Assembly (NCBI GenBank): GCA_903905455.1
Contig: CAIVGN010000198.1
Coordinates: forward strand, 1-64,000
DNA length: 64,000 nucleotides
DNA from: an uncultured Archangium sp.
GTDB taxonomy: Bacteria; Myxococcota; Myxococcia; Myxococcales; Myxococcaceae
Reading direction: 5' to 3'
Shown: piece by piece, positions 10,301-17,602 of the stretch
Layout of the letters: every line of letters begins with the position of its first letter
Numbering within the stretch: position 1 is the first letter of the stretch
The notes under the pieces: model-generated
What the model was told of the DNA's origin: nothing
Database searches by the model: none
The model's input: only the letters and a program-made list of their open reading frames with translations
Made by a program: the position numbers and the translations under genes

Positions 10301-10365
10301 TCGTGCCCGATCTGCTGATCAACGAGCCGCGAGTCGTGGTCCACTTCAACATCGGCGTCTTCTGA
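7351..10365 (+). CDS. Omp85-family outer membrane assembly protein (TamA/BamA-like)
   Basis: 1004 aa starting at the ATG at 7351 inside the end of tamB. A short signal peptide (MGVTLLLLALLTQAPA) precedes a long series of POTRA-like modules (to about residue 600) and a C-terminal 16-strand barrel domain. The L6-loop motif VRGF, diagnostic of Omp85 proteins, is at residues 869-872 (base 9955), and the chain ends in the aromatic HFNIGVF. The POTRA region is longer than in E. coli TamA (three POTRAs), nearer to BamA or larger. Its place directly behind tamB argues for a TamA role. The open frame extends upstream to 5980, but that part is out-of-frame tamB sequence. Confidence 0.9.
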   Translation: MGVTLLLLALLTQAPAETAQTITGVEVRLPAGADSHLLDRVPQLVTVRRGQLLSRRAIERSIESLFATGKFADIEVLGQDGPGGVAVIFNLVPRKNIGTLFVEGALQLSRDEVLASTGLESGAEYWPERIEHAAENVRAQYRRRGYRAVEVRTEAVALEGTMTVGFIVREGEPSRVRAVALSGDPGLPLGRVVEAFGLSPADVLDLSKVDQGLERVRNLYRRERFFRARVDVPEVTDDGRVVIPVVSGPRYDLVFSGNRVVSDSGLRVILGYDGDETLDQALSQRLGARVERFYRFRGYHDVRVTTSEVRRGGGEAALGFDIEEGAPVRVASIAFDGAQVIGPAELRAVLQGVMEAAAPPVPFELHSTGDPTDVHGRHEPVFAQSLPHPAMDTVLEEATWGEAAKAMAVLYRERGYLKASVAFAGAEVRGPSATARFTVDEGPRARFRRVDATGLPAGFTSEAMALVRIDAPFSPGELQHLEQDVTRELGRKGYLFADVNTSYTLDTSGQLADALVSVTAGPQVKVRAVLPVGQVRTAEEIITRQATMKEGLPLDAESLFSTQANLSGLGIFRTVQVEMLSPDRPEPLKTIVLKVRERPLFSAEGFLGYFYADGIRGGVEGSISNIGGRGITLSGRAQGNLFFTSVPALTNQVDLSDLAIYQRMGGRVNLSLDARSLLPAGLGLRFDVIAERVFRPQFRFSRVAGVPTLDWSRAFEIPRIEWLRPKFSVALQYEAEWSFVERVGTALTSLPPTSIVDQERLRFLFGEFALHGVRLNSTLDLRDSALTPKRGLLLQASGEITGALYARDEKGNDVTVNFAKVSALATAYVPIGERLVFAVSARGGRIFPLAAGSTTPPVRRFFMGGATSVRGFNEDQLIAEDSRQKYQEQVKACQVLAVKDGCSSAAKTVLAGRQVPSQGGELFALFKGELRFPALSVFDLGVFFEMGNLWLAVPDAFSLRPVVGAGVRYVTPVGPLALDFGVNLVPDLLINEPRVVVHFNIGVF

Positions 10366-10387
10366 CCGTCGCCAGGGGGTCGCAACG

Positions 10388-11719
10388 ATGTTCTACCGGC
10401 TGGTGAGGGCGATCGTCTCCGTGGCGCTCGGGCTGTTCTACCGGATCGAGGTCGTGCGGCGCGTGGACGACTTCCGGGGCCCGGTGATGTTCGTCGGCAA
10501 CCACCCCAACAGCCTCATCGACCCGGCGATGGTGTTCGTGATCACCGACCGCCAGGTCACCTTCCTCGCGCGCGAGCCGCTCTTCCGCGTGCCCGTGCTG
10601 GGGTGGATCTTGCGCGGCATCAACGCGCTGCCGGTGTACCGCAAGCAGGATCACCCGGGCCTGATGGAGAAGAACGAGGGGACGCTCGACGCCGCGGCGA
10701 AGGCCCTCGCCGACCAGTTGGCGATCACCATCTTCCCCGAGGGCAAGTCGCACTCGGCGCCGCAGCTCTCGGACATCAAGACCGGCTGCGCGCGCATCGC
10801 GCTCAAGGTGGCCCGGGGCGGCCAGTCGCTGCGCATCATCCCCATCGGGCTGACCTACGCGCAGAAGCACCAGTTCCGCAGCCGGGTGCACGTCGAGGTG
10901 GGCGAGCCGATCCTGGTCGAGGCGGTGGGCGCGCTCGAGGGCGACGCCGAGCACCAGTGGGTGCGCGCCTTGACCAACCAGGTGGGCGACGCGATGCGGG
11001 CCGTGACCCTCAACCTCGAGACCTGGGAAGACCTGGACCTCATCAAGACCGCCGACCGGCTCTTCGCCCTGCGCAACGGCTACCGCGAGCAGGACAGCGA
11101 TCGCCTGCGGCTCTTCGCCAGGGGCGCCTCGATGCTGCGCACCGTCGACCCGGAGCGCTTCGACGATCTCAAGGAAGACGTGCTCTCGTACTGCGCGCGA
11201 CTCGAGGTGGTGCGCTCAGACCCGGGCGATCTCGCGGTGCACTTCGAGGGCTCGCAGGTGCGCTCCTTCGTGTTGCGCAACCTCGCGGCGCTGGTGTTCG
11301 GGTTCCCCCTCTTCGCGCTGGGCCTGCTGCTGTTCTTCGTGCCCTTCCTGTCCTTGAGGGCGTTGGCGCTGGCGGTGCCGGTCTCGCGCGATCGCCAGGC
11401 GACGGTGAAGTTCAGCCTCGCGGTGTTCATCGTGCCCGCGTGGTGGACGTTGCTGACCTGCGCCGGTTGGTACTTCGCGGGCCTGCCGGGCCTGGTGCTG
11501 ATGCTGGTGGGCTCGCTGCCACTGGCGATCTTCACCCGCTACTTCCTCGAGCGCCGCCACGCCGCGCTCAACGACAGCGTGGCTTTCTTCAAGCTGGGCA
11601 ACCGCTCGCGGCTGCGGGCGCACCTCCTGGCCGAGGGCGAGCGCCTGCAGGAGGAGATTCAGCGCACCGTCGACGAGCTCATGCCGAAGCTGGAGGCGGA
11701 GTCCCGGGCGCAGGCTTGA
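10388..11719 (+). CDS. PlsC/GPAT-like glycerolipid acyltransferase
   Basis: 443 aa. The catalytic motif is NHPNSLIDP (His39, Asp45), one residue longer than the classic HX4D and like the GPAT subfamily of yeast Gat1/Sct1; the substrate-binding motif FPEGKSHS is at 116-123. Hydrophobic segments at about 295-385 anchor the C-terminal part. It should acylate glycerol-3-phosphate or a lysophospholipid at the inner membrane. It starts 22 nt after tamA with AGGGGG ahead of the ATG and ends the envelope block. Its 3' end overlaps the convergent MFS gene by 41 bp. Confidence 0.85.
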   Translation: MFYRLVRAIVSVALGLFYRIEVVRRVDDFRGPVMFVGNHPNSLIDPAMVFVITDRQVTFLAREPLFRVPVLGWILRGINALPVYRKQDHPGLMEKNEGTLDAAAKALADQLAITIFPEGKSHSAPQLSDIKTGCARIALKVARGGQSLRIIPIGLTYAQKHQFRSRVHVEVGEPILVEAVGALEGDAEHQWVRALTNQVGDAMRAVTLNLETWEDLDLIKTADRLFALRNGYREQDSDRLRLFARGASMLRTVDPERFDDLKEDVLSYCARLEVVRSDPGDLAVHFEGSQVRSFVLRNLAALVFGFPLFALGLLLFFVPFLSLRALALAVPVSRDRQATVKFSLAVFIVPAWWTLLTCAGWYFAGLPGLVLMLVGSLPLAIFTRYFLERRHAALNDSVAFFKLGNRSRLRAHLLAEGERLQEEIQRTVDELMPKLEAESRAQA

Positions 11720-12938
11720 AATAACGGGCGCCGATCAGCAGCACCACGCCGCCCAGCAGCACCGGCAGCGCGTTGATCTGGATGGCCGTCGCCAACCCGG
11801 GGCCGCCGCGCTGCTTCGAGGCGTCGCTGACCCAGCCGATGAGGTACGGCGAGGCCGCGTCGCCCAGCAGGTGCAGCATCATCGTCGAGATGCTGAAGGC
11901 GAAGGCCCGGAAGCCCGGCGACACCACGTTGACGATGGCCGCGTTGAGCGGGCCCTGGTTCAAGAAGATGAGGAACTGGGCGAGGAGCAGGGTGATCAGC
12001 AGGAGCGCCTTCGACTCGGCGTGCACCGCGAGGATCATCATGGGGGCCGCCAGCGCGAGGCCCACGCCCGACATCCAGATGCCGCCGCCCGGAGATCGCT
12101 TCTCGATGCGATCTCCCAGCACGCCGCCGACCAGCGTGCCGAGGAACCCGCCGATGACCGTGGTCGCGCCCAGGGCGAGGCCGGCGTCGGTGCCCGAGAA
12201 GCCGCGCTCCGACTCGAGGAACTTGGGCATCCAGTTCGACAGGCCGCCGATGGAGAAGGTCATCAACGTGAGCCCCGAGGTGACCACCCAGAAGCGGCCG
12301 TTCGACGCGAGCGCCTTGAGTCCCTCGAGGAAGGGGACCTTCTCCAGCGGCCCCTCGTCCATGCCCCCGCGCTTCGGCTCGGCGAGTCCGAACGCGAAGA
12401 GCCCCAGCAAGATGCCCGGCGCGCCGCCCACGAAGAACGCGGCCTGCCAGCCGAAGCGGTCGCCGACGAAGCCCCCGAGGATGAAGCCCAGGGCCGCGCC
12501 CAGCGGCATGGCCGTGTAGAAGACCGCCAGCATGCGGCTGCGCTGTTCCCGCCGAAAGAGGTCGGAGATGAACGACGGCGCCACGGTGCCGTAGCCGGCC
12601 TCACCGACGCCGGTCGCCGCGCGGGCGAAGACCAGCAGCAGGAAGCTCGCCGCGAGGCCCGAGGCGATGGTGGCGAGGCTCCACAACAACACGGCGCAGC
12701 CGATGAGAATGCGGCGGGGCACGCGGTCGCCCAGGAAGCCGCCGATGGGGCTGGCCACGAGGTAGACGATCATGAAGGTCGTCGCCAGCAGGCCGCCCTG
12801 GGCGTCGCTGAGCGTGAAGTGGTCCTGCACCTTCTTCATCACGCCCGCGAGGATGTAGCGGTCGGTGTAGTTGAGCAGGTTGACGAGCGTGAGAATGGCC
12901 AGCCCGTAGCGGGCCTGCTTCGGCGTGAGCGTGCTCAT
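11679..12938 (-). CDS. MFS transporter, Spinster-like
   Basis: 419 aa with about twelve hydrophobic helices. The start region LVNLLNYTDRYILAGV and the first loop GGFLGDRVPRRILIG are typical of the major facilitator superfamily, closest by eye to the Spinster/lysolipid or organic-anion branch; RAATGVGEAGYGTVAP in helix 4 supports that branch. The substrate cannot be read from sequence. It follows the Ppx/GppA gene by 4 nt on the same strand and is probably the last gene of a three-gene operon. Its last 41 bp are antisense to the end of the acyltransferase gene. Confidence 0.88.
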   Translation of the reverse strand: MSTLTPKQARYGLAILTLVNLLNYTDRYILAGVMKKVQDHFTLSDAQGGLLATTFMIVYLVASPIGGFLGDRVPRRILIGCAVLLWSLATIASGLAASFLLLVFARAATGVGEAGYGTVAPSFISDLFRREQRSRMLAVFYTAMPLGAALGFILGGFVGDRFGWQAAFFVGGAPGILLGLFAFGLAEPKRGGMDEGPLEKVPFLEGLKALASNGRFWVVTSGLTLMTFSIGGLSNWMPKFLESERGFSGTDAGLALGATTVIGGFLGTLVGGVLGDRIEKRSPGGGIWMSGVGLALAAPMMILAVHAESKALLLITLLLAQFLIFLNQGPLNAAIVNVVSPGFRAFAFSISTMMLHLLGDAASPYLIGWVSDASKQRGGPGLATAIQINALPVLLGGVVLLIGARYFKPAPGTPPPASA

Positions 12939-12942
12939 GGGG

Positions 12943-13854
12943 TCAGTGGAACCGATCGGCGAGGAGGCCCCAGCGCAGGCCGCGATCGCTCACCGTCACC
13001 TCGGCGACGCCCAGGGCCCGCATCGCGGCGCGGAACACCAGCGCCCCGGCGACGATCACGTCGGCGCGCTTGGGCTGCAGCCCGGGCACCGTCTTGCGCA
13101 GGTGCGTGGGGAGCGAGGCGAGGCGGTGCAGCGTGGTGTTCACGTCATCCATCGAGAGGATCGCGCCGTGAATAAGGTCGGGGTCGTAGGGCGCCACGCG
13201 GCGGGCGACGGCGGCCAGGGTGGTGACGGTGCCGGCGACGCCGACCATCTGAAACCCCGCGGGCGGCCGGGGCAGCGACGCGAACTGCTCGGCCAACATG
13301 GCGTCGATGGCGTCGAGCTCGGCCTGGCTGGGCGGGTCGGTCTTCACGTGGCGCTCGGTCAGGCGCACCGAGCCGACGTCGAAGCTGTGGCGGAAGGTGA
13401 TCTCGCCGGCGGGGTTGCCGTAGATGAACTCGGTCGAGCCGCCGCCGATGTCGAGCACCACCAGCGGGTGCTGGCCGCCGAAGTCGGCGTGGGCCGACGA
13501 GAACGAGAGCCGGGCCTCTTCCACGCCGGAGATGATCTCCACGTCGACGCCGGCGCGGGCCCTGGCCCCGTCGATGAAGTCGCGGCCGTTGATCGCGTCG
13601 CGCGCGGCCGAGGTGGCGCTCACCACGATGCCCTTCGCGCCCAGCTCGCGCGCTTCCTGCGCGTAGCGCTCGACGGCCTTGAGCGTCGTCTCGATGGCCT
13701 CGGGCGAGAGGCGCTTCGATTGGTCCACGCCCTGGCCCAGGCGCGTGATGTCCGCGCGCTCGGCGACGGCCACGAGGCGCCCATCGGGCTGCCGCTCGGC
13801 CACCAGCAAGAGTACGGAATTGGTCCCCACGTCGATGGCTGCGAATCGACTCAC
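12943..13854 (-). CDS. Ppx/GppA-family phosphatase
   Basis: 303 aa from the GTG at 13854; the longer frame upstream overlaps the preceding aminotransferase gene and lacks homologous sequence. The ASKHA-fold signatures are clear: AAIDVGTNSVLLLVAE at the start, VSATSAARDAING, SGVEEARLSF, VLDIGGGSTEFIYG (phosphate-binding loop) and VGVAGTVTTLAAV. The family hydrolyses inorganic polyphosphate and/or pppGpp. At about 300 residues it lacks the C-terminal HD-like domain of E. coli Ppx, matching the short single-domain type. It lies 10 nt behind the aminotransferase gene and 4 nt before the MFS gene. Confidence 0.9.
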   Translation of the reverse strand: MSRFAAIDVGTNSVLLLVAERQPDGRLVAVAERADITRLGQGVDQSKRLSPEAIETTLKAVERYAQEARELGAKGIVVSATSAARDAINGRDFIDGARARAGVDVEIISGVEEARLSFSSAHADFGGQHPLVVLDIGGGSTEFIYGNPAGEITFRHSFDVGSVRLTERHVKTDPPSQAELDAIDAMLAEQFASLPRPPAGFQMVGVAGTVTTLAAVARRVAPYDPDLIHGAILSMDDVNTTLHRLASLPTHLRKTVPGLQPKRADVIVAGALVFRAAMRALGVAEVTVSDRGLRWGLLADRFH

Positions 13855-13864
13855 GGGCCGCAGG

Positions 13865-15016
13865 CTAGGCTGCTCGCTTCGGGGGCGCGAGCTTTCGCAG
13901 CGCCTCGAGAAGCGCCGGCAGGTCACCGGGGCGCACATGGCGCTGGGCGGAGATGCGCACCAGGACCTGCTCCCCGAAGGGAATGACCGGCACCTCGACG
14001 TGGAAGTCGTGGAACAGGCGCTCGCCCAGGTCGGCCGGGGCCCCGGGCACGATGACGCTCGCCATGGCCCCCAGCAGCGCGGGCGGGCAGGGGACCTCGC
14101 TGCCCAGCAGCGCGAGGAGCGCCTCCCGGCCGGAGACCGCGTCGTCGTGGTTGCGCTGCATCAGCTCCGGCCAGCCGCCGGGCAGCAGCGAGCCCATGAA
14201 CGCCAGGGCCGCGGGGACGCACAGCTGGGGGGTGGGGTCGGCCGTGCCCACCCAGTCGAACTCGAGGTGAAAGCGCGAGCGATCGGTGCGCCGGGCGTTG
14301 GCGCCGTGGCTGATGACCGGGGGCCTGACGCGGGCCTGCCAGTCGCTCCGGACGTGCAGAAAGGCGGCGCCCTTGGGGGCACAGACCCATTTGTGGAGGT
14401 TGCCGGTGGTGAAGCTCGCCCCGGTCTGCGCCAGGTGGAGCGGCACCTGTCCGGGCCCGTGGGCGGCGTCGACGAGCACGGGGATGCCGGCCCCTTCGAG
14501 CTGTCGCACCAGCGCGTCGATGGGGAAGATGAGCGCCGTGGGGCTGGTGAGCTGGTCCAGCAACACCAGCCGGGTGCGGGGGCTCACCGAGGCCAGCACC
14601 GCTCGCTCCAGGGCCTGTGCGTCTGGCACCGGAAACGGCACGTCGGCGATCACCACCTTCGCGCCGGTCCGTTCGGCCACGTAGCGCAGCACGTTGGTGC
14701 AGGCGTTGTACCCGTGCGAGGTGGTGAGCAGCTCGTCGCCGGGCGCGAAGTCGATCGAGCGGACCACCGCGTTGACCCCGGTGGTGGCGTTGGTGACGAA
14801 GACCAGCTCGTCGCTGGGGGCGCCGACGAAGGCGGCCAGGGCGTGCCTCGCCTCGTCGAGCAGGGGCTCGAGCTCCCGGGCCATGAAGCGCACCGGTTCC
14901 GACTCGAGCTGGTCCCGCAGGGCGCGCTGTCGCTCGAGCACCACCTTCGGCGTGGCGCCGTAGCTGCCGTGGTTCAGGAAGTGGATGGAGTCGTCGAGGG
15001 CCCAGGCGTCGCGCAT
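13865..15016 (-). CDS. Class V aminotransferase, isopenicillin-N-epimerase-like
   Basis: 383 aa PLP enzyme. It opens with FLNHGSYGATPK, has FVTNATTGVNAVV for cofactor phosphate binding, the LVDAAHGPG segment with Asp183 and His186, and the Schiff-base lysine at Lys209 in TTGNLHKWVCAPKG. The subfamily named after isopenicillin N epimerase (CefD) mostly holds uncharacterised enzymes, including cysteine desulfurase-like ones; no beta-lactam genes are nearby, so the CefD reaction is not implied. First gene of a minus-strand operon with the phosphatase and the MFS transporter. Confidence 0.85.
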   Translation of the reverse strand: MRDAWALDDSIHFLNHGSYGATPKVVLERQRALRDQLESEPVRFMARELEPLLDEARHALAAFVGAPSDELVFVTNATTGVNAVVRSIDFAPGDELLTTSHGYNACTNVLRYVAERTGAKVVIADVPFPVPDAQALERAVLASVSPRTRLVLLDQLTSPTALIFPIDALVRQLEGAGIPVLVDAAHGPGQVPLHLAQTGASFTTGNLHKWVCAPKGAAFLHVRSDWQARVRPPVISHGANARRTDRSRFHLEFDWVGTADPTPQLCVPAALAFMGSLLPGGWPELMQRNHDDAVSGREALLALLGSEVPCPPALLGAMASVIVPGAPADLGERLFHDFHVEVPVIPFGEQVLVRISAQRHVRPGDLPALLEALRKLAPPKRAA

Positions 15017-15193
15017 GCGGGCGCGAATTGATCACAGCGCCCCCGCGAGCGCGAGGCGGGGGCTCCCCACCACGAACTCCGGGTGCGAAAGTGATTACGC
15101 AGCCCGTGACGCGACGTGTCGGTCGGGTTCGCTTGCCTCCCTGCGCGTGCGCCCGCTAATCGCGGCCCGCGTTTCACTCCTTGGAGGCATCAC
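15017..15193. promoter_or_regulatory. Divergent control region, aminotransferase / fabH
   Basis: 177 bp between divergent genes. It holds a perfect GC-rich inverted repeat, GCCCCCGC (15039-15046) and GCGGGGGC (15056-15063), with a 9-nt spacer close to the aminotransferase start. For fabH a weak promoter could be TTGCCT (15132-15137) with TAATCG (15156-15161), 18-nt spacer. The fabH start has a GGAGG ribosome site at 15183-15187. No other structure is visible. Confidence 0.4.
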
Positions 15194-16264
15194 ATGGTTC
15201 AGGCTCACTCTCGCATCTACGGCTCCGGCTTCGTCACCGGGGAAGTCCTGGTGCCCAACGAGCGCATGACGATGATCTGCGACACCACCAGCGAGTGGAT
15301 CCGCGAGCGGTCCGGCATCGAGCAGCGCTACTTCGTCAACGAGGGCACCGGCACCAGCGATCTCGCCCTCGGCGCGGCCCACAAGGCGCTGGCCAACGCG
15401 GGCTGGCAGGCCTCCGAGGTCGACTACATCGTCGTGGCCACCATGACGCCGGACTACTACTTCCCGGGCGTCGCCAGCCTGGTGCAGGCGAAGCTGGGCA
15501 TCGGCAACGTCCCCAGCCTCGACATCCGCCAGCAGTGCTCGGGCTTCGTCTACGGCCTGCAGGTCTGTGACGCCTTCATTCGCGCGGGCGTGGCCAAGAA
15601 GATCCTCTTCATCGGCGCCGAGATCCACTCGGGCTTCATGCCCTTCAGCAAGCACGGCTGGGACGTGGTGATGGGCCGCTCGAACGAGCCGGTGACCCAG
15701 GAGGAGCGCGACTGGAACTCGAAGTTCCGCCACCTCACGGTGCTCTTCGGCGACGCGGCCGGGGCGATCTGCGTGGGCACGACCGACGACCCGAAGCGCG
15801 GCATCCTGGGCTTCGCGCTGCACTCCGACGGCAAGGACTTCGAGAGCCTCTACGTGCCCTCGGCCGGCTTCAAGTACCGCCCGTACTACAGCGAGGAGCA
15901 CATCCGCGAAGGGCGCTTCGTGCCGGTGATGGAAGGCCGCAACGTCTTCAAGATGGCGGTCACCAAGATGCCCGAGGCGGTGCACGAGGTGCTGGCGAAG
16001 TGCGAGCTGAAGCTCGACGACGTCAACCTGCTCATCCCGCACCAGGCGAACCTGCGCATCAGCGAGGGCGTGCAGAAGCAGCTCAAGCTGGGCGACGACC
16101 GCATCTACAACAACATCCAGCGCTACGGGAACACGACGGCGGCGACGATCCCCATCGCCTACGACGAGTGCAAGAAGAGCGGCAAGGTCAAGCAGGGCGA
16201 CCTCGTGGCCTTCTGCGGCCTGGGCGCCGGCTTCCACTGGGGCGCGGCCCTGATGCGCGAGTAA
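15194..16264 (+). CDS. fabH: Beta-ketoacyl-ACP synthase III (FabH-like)
   Basis: 356 aa from the ATG at 15194, preceded by TTGGAGG. The catalytic triad is visible: Cys115 in QQCSGFVYGL, His283 in IPHQANLRI and Asn313 in YGNTTAATIP. The protein is about 40 residues longer than E. coli FabH because of an insert near residues 145-180 (SKHGWDVVMGRSNEP region). FabH condenses acetyl- or branched acyl-CoA with malonyl-ACP to start fatty acid synthesis. It stands alone, without fabD/fabG/acpP, so it could also be a specialised paralogue; the symbol denotes the family. Confidence 0.88.
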   Translation: MVQAHSRIYGSGFVTGEVLVPNERMTMICDTTSEWIRERSGIEQRYFVNEGTGTSDLALGAAHKALANAGWQASEVDYIVVATMTPDYYFPGVASLVQAKLGIGNVPSLDIRQQCSGFVYGLQVCDAFIRAGVAKKILFIGAEIHSGFMPFSKHGWDVVMGRSNEPVTQEERDWNSKFRHLTVLFGDAAGAICVGTTDDPKRGILGFALHSDGKDFESLYVPSAGFKYRPYYSEEHIREGRFVPVMEGRNVFKMAVTKMPEAVHEVLAKCELKLDDVNLLIPHQANLRISEGVQKQLKLGDDRIYNNIQRYGNTTAATIPIAYDECKKSGKVKQGDLVAFCGLGAGFHWGAALMRE

Positions 16265-16301
16265 CGGGCACCGGGGCGCCCGCCGGGTCGGACTGGGTTG
16301 C

Positions 16302-17579
16302 TCAGTTCGCCCAGTCGGGCGTGGTGAAGTCGCCCTTCTCCATTGGCAGCGCCATCTGGTTGTTGCCGTCGAAGGTCATGACGTGCAGCCCGCGCGATCC
16401 GCCGCGCGACGAGGTGAAGAGGATCAGGCGGCCGTTGGGCGAGAACACCGGCTCTTCGTTGCCCGCGGCGTCCTGGGTGAGGCGGGTGACCTTGGCGTTG
16501 TCGACGTTGACGGTGAAGAGGTCGAAGGCGTTGCGCTCGTCGCGGGCGGTGAAGGCGACGAGGTCGCCTCGGGGGCTCCACGAGGGCGTGGTGTTGTAGT
16601 TGCCCTGGAAGGTGAGGCGCTTCTGGCCCGCCCCGTCAGCGCCCATCACGTAGATCTGCGGGTTGCCCGCGCGGTTCGACACGAACGCCAGGCGCTTGCC
16701 GTCGGGCGACCAGGTGGGGCTGGTGTTGAGGAAGAACTTGGTGTCGGTGAGCTTGGTGATGTTCGAGCCGTCGGCGTTGGCCACGAAGATCTCGGCGTTC
16801 TCGCCCTCGGAGATCGACACCGCGACCCGCTTTCCGTCAGGGGAGAAGGCTGCGCCGGTGACCATGCTGCCCTTGGCGATGAGCGAGACGGGCTCGCCGC
16901 CGCCCTGGGCGGAGAAGAGGAAGGGCTTGCGGCTGCGGTAGGAGGTGAAGGCCACGCCGCCCCCGGGGATCAGCGCGGGCAGCACGTTGACGTCGCCGTT
17001 GGTGATGCGCTGGGCGTTCTTGCCGTCCCAATCAGCGACGTACACGTCGCGGCCGCTGGGCGTCTTCCGGGTGAAGGCGATGCGCGTCTCGAAGGGGCCG
17101 GTCTCGCGCGTGTAGTGTTTGTAGACGGCGTTCGCGAGCTTGTGGGCGAGGCGGCGGGCGTCCTTGAGCGGCGCGGCCTCGCTGACCTTCAACTCCTCGC
17201 GGCCGGCGGCGACCGAGAACAGGCGCAGGTCTGCGCGCAGGCTCGCCCCGTCAGACGAGAGCTGGGTCTTCACCAGCGACTCGGCGCCCACGTCGGTCCA
17301 GCGGTTGAACTGGATGCTGGAGGCGGTGACGCCTTCCTTGGCGTCGGCGAGGAAGCCCTTGCGGTCGAGCACCTGGAAGAGGCCGCAGGCGGCGAAGTCG
17401 AAGCTGAGCGCGGCGTCGAACTCGGCGACGGCGGCCCGGGCGCCCTCGTCCTGGGTGAGGGGCACGGCCACGGCGACCGGCATGGGGCGGAAGTTGGCTC
17501 CCGAGATCTCGATGACGGGGCGCTGCGCGAGGACGAACGACGGGACCAGCACCAGCAACGCGGCGAGGCGGGAGAACAT
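16302..17579 (-). CDS. tolB: TolB, periplasmic beta-propeller of the Tol system
   Basis: 425 aa with a signal peptide (MFSRLAALLVLVPSFVLAQ), an N-terminal TolB domain and a C-terminal propeller made of WD40-like PD40 repeats: SPDGKRVAVSISEG, SPDGKRLAFVSNRAGNPQIY, SPRGDLVAFTARDE and SPNGRLILFTSSRGG. TolB binds Pal and the TolA C-terminus and helps keep the outer membrane attached during constriction. Its start is 23 nt after the tolA stop and it is last in the tolQ-R-A-B order. A pal gene would usually follow; here the next gene is the convergent fabH, so Pal must be encoded elsewhere. Confidence 0.95.
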   Translation of the reverse strand: MFSRLAALLVLVPSFVLAQRPVIEISGANFRPMPVAVAVPLTQDEGARAAVAEFDAALSFDFAACGLFQVLDRKGFLADAKEGVTASSIQFNRWTDVGAESLVKTQLSSDGASLRADLRLFSVAAGREELKVSEAAPLKDARRLAHKLANAVYKHYTRETGPFETRIAFTRKTPSGRDVYVADWDGKNAQRITNGDVNVLPALIPGGGVAFTSYRSRKPFLFSAQGGGEPVSLIAKGSMVTGAAFSPDGKRVAVSISEGENAEIFVANADGSNITKLTDTKFFLNTSPTWSPDGKRLAFVSNRAGNPQIYVMGADGAGQKRLTFQGNYNTTPSWSPRGDLVAFTARDERNAFDLFTVNVDNAKVTRLTQDAAGNEEPVFSPNGRLILFTSSRGGSRGLHVMTFDGNNQMALPMEKGDFTTPDWAN

Positions 17580-17602
17580 GCAGCACCTTTTAGTCAGAGA
17601 GT

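Noticed and set aside
15095-16237. Minus-strand 380-codon frame opposite fabH
   Set aside because: Antisense shadow with Val/Ala/Leu/His bias; the FabH triad is in the plus strand.
13865-16264. Small biosynthetic gene cluster (aminotransferase plus FabH)
   Set aside because: The two genes are divergent, and no synthetase, tailoring set or acyl carrier protein is near; both can have housekeeping roles.
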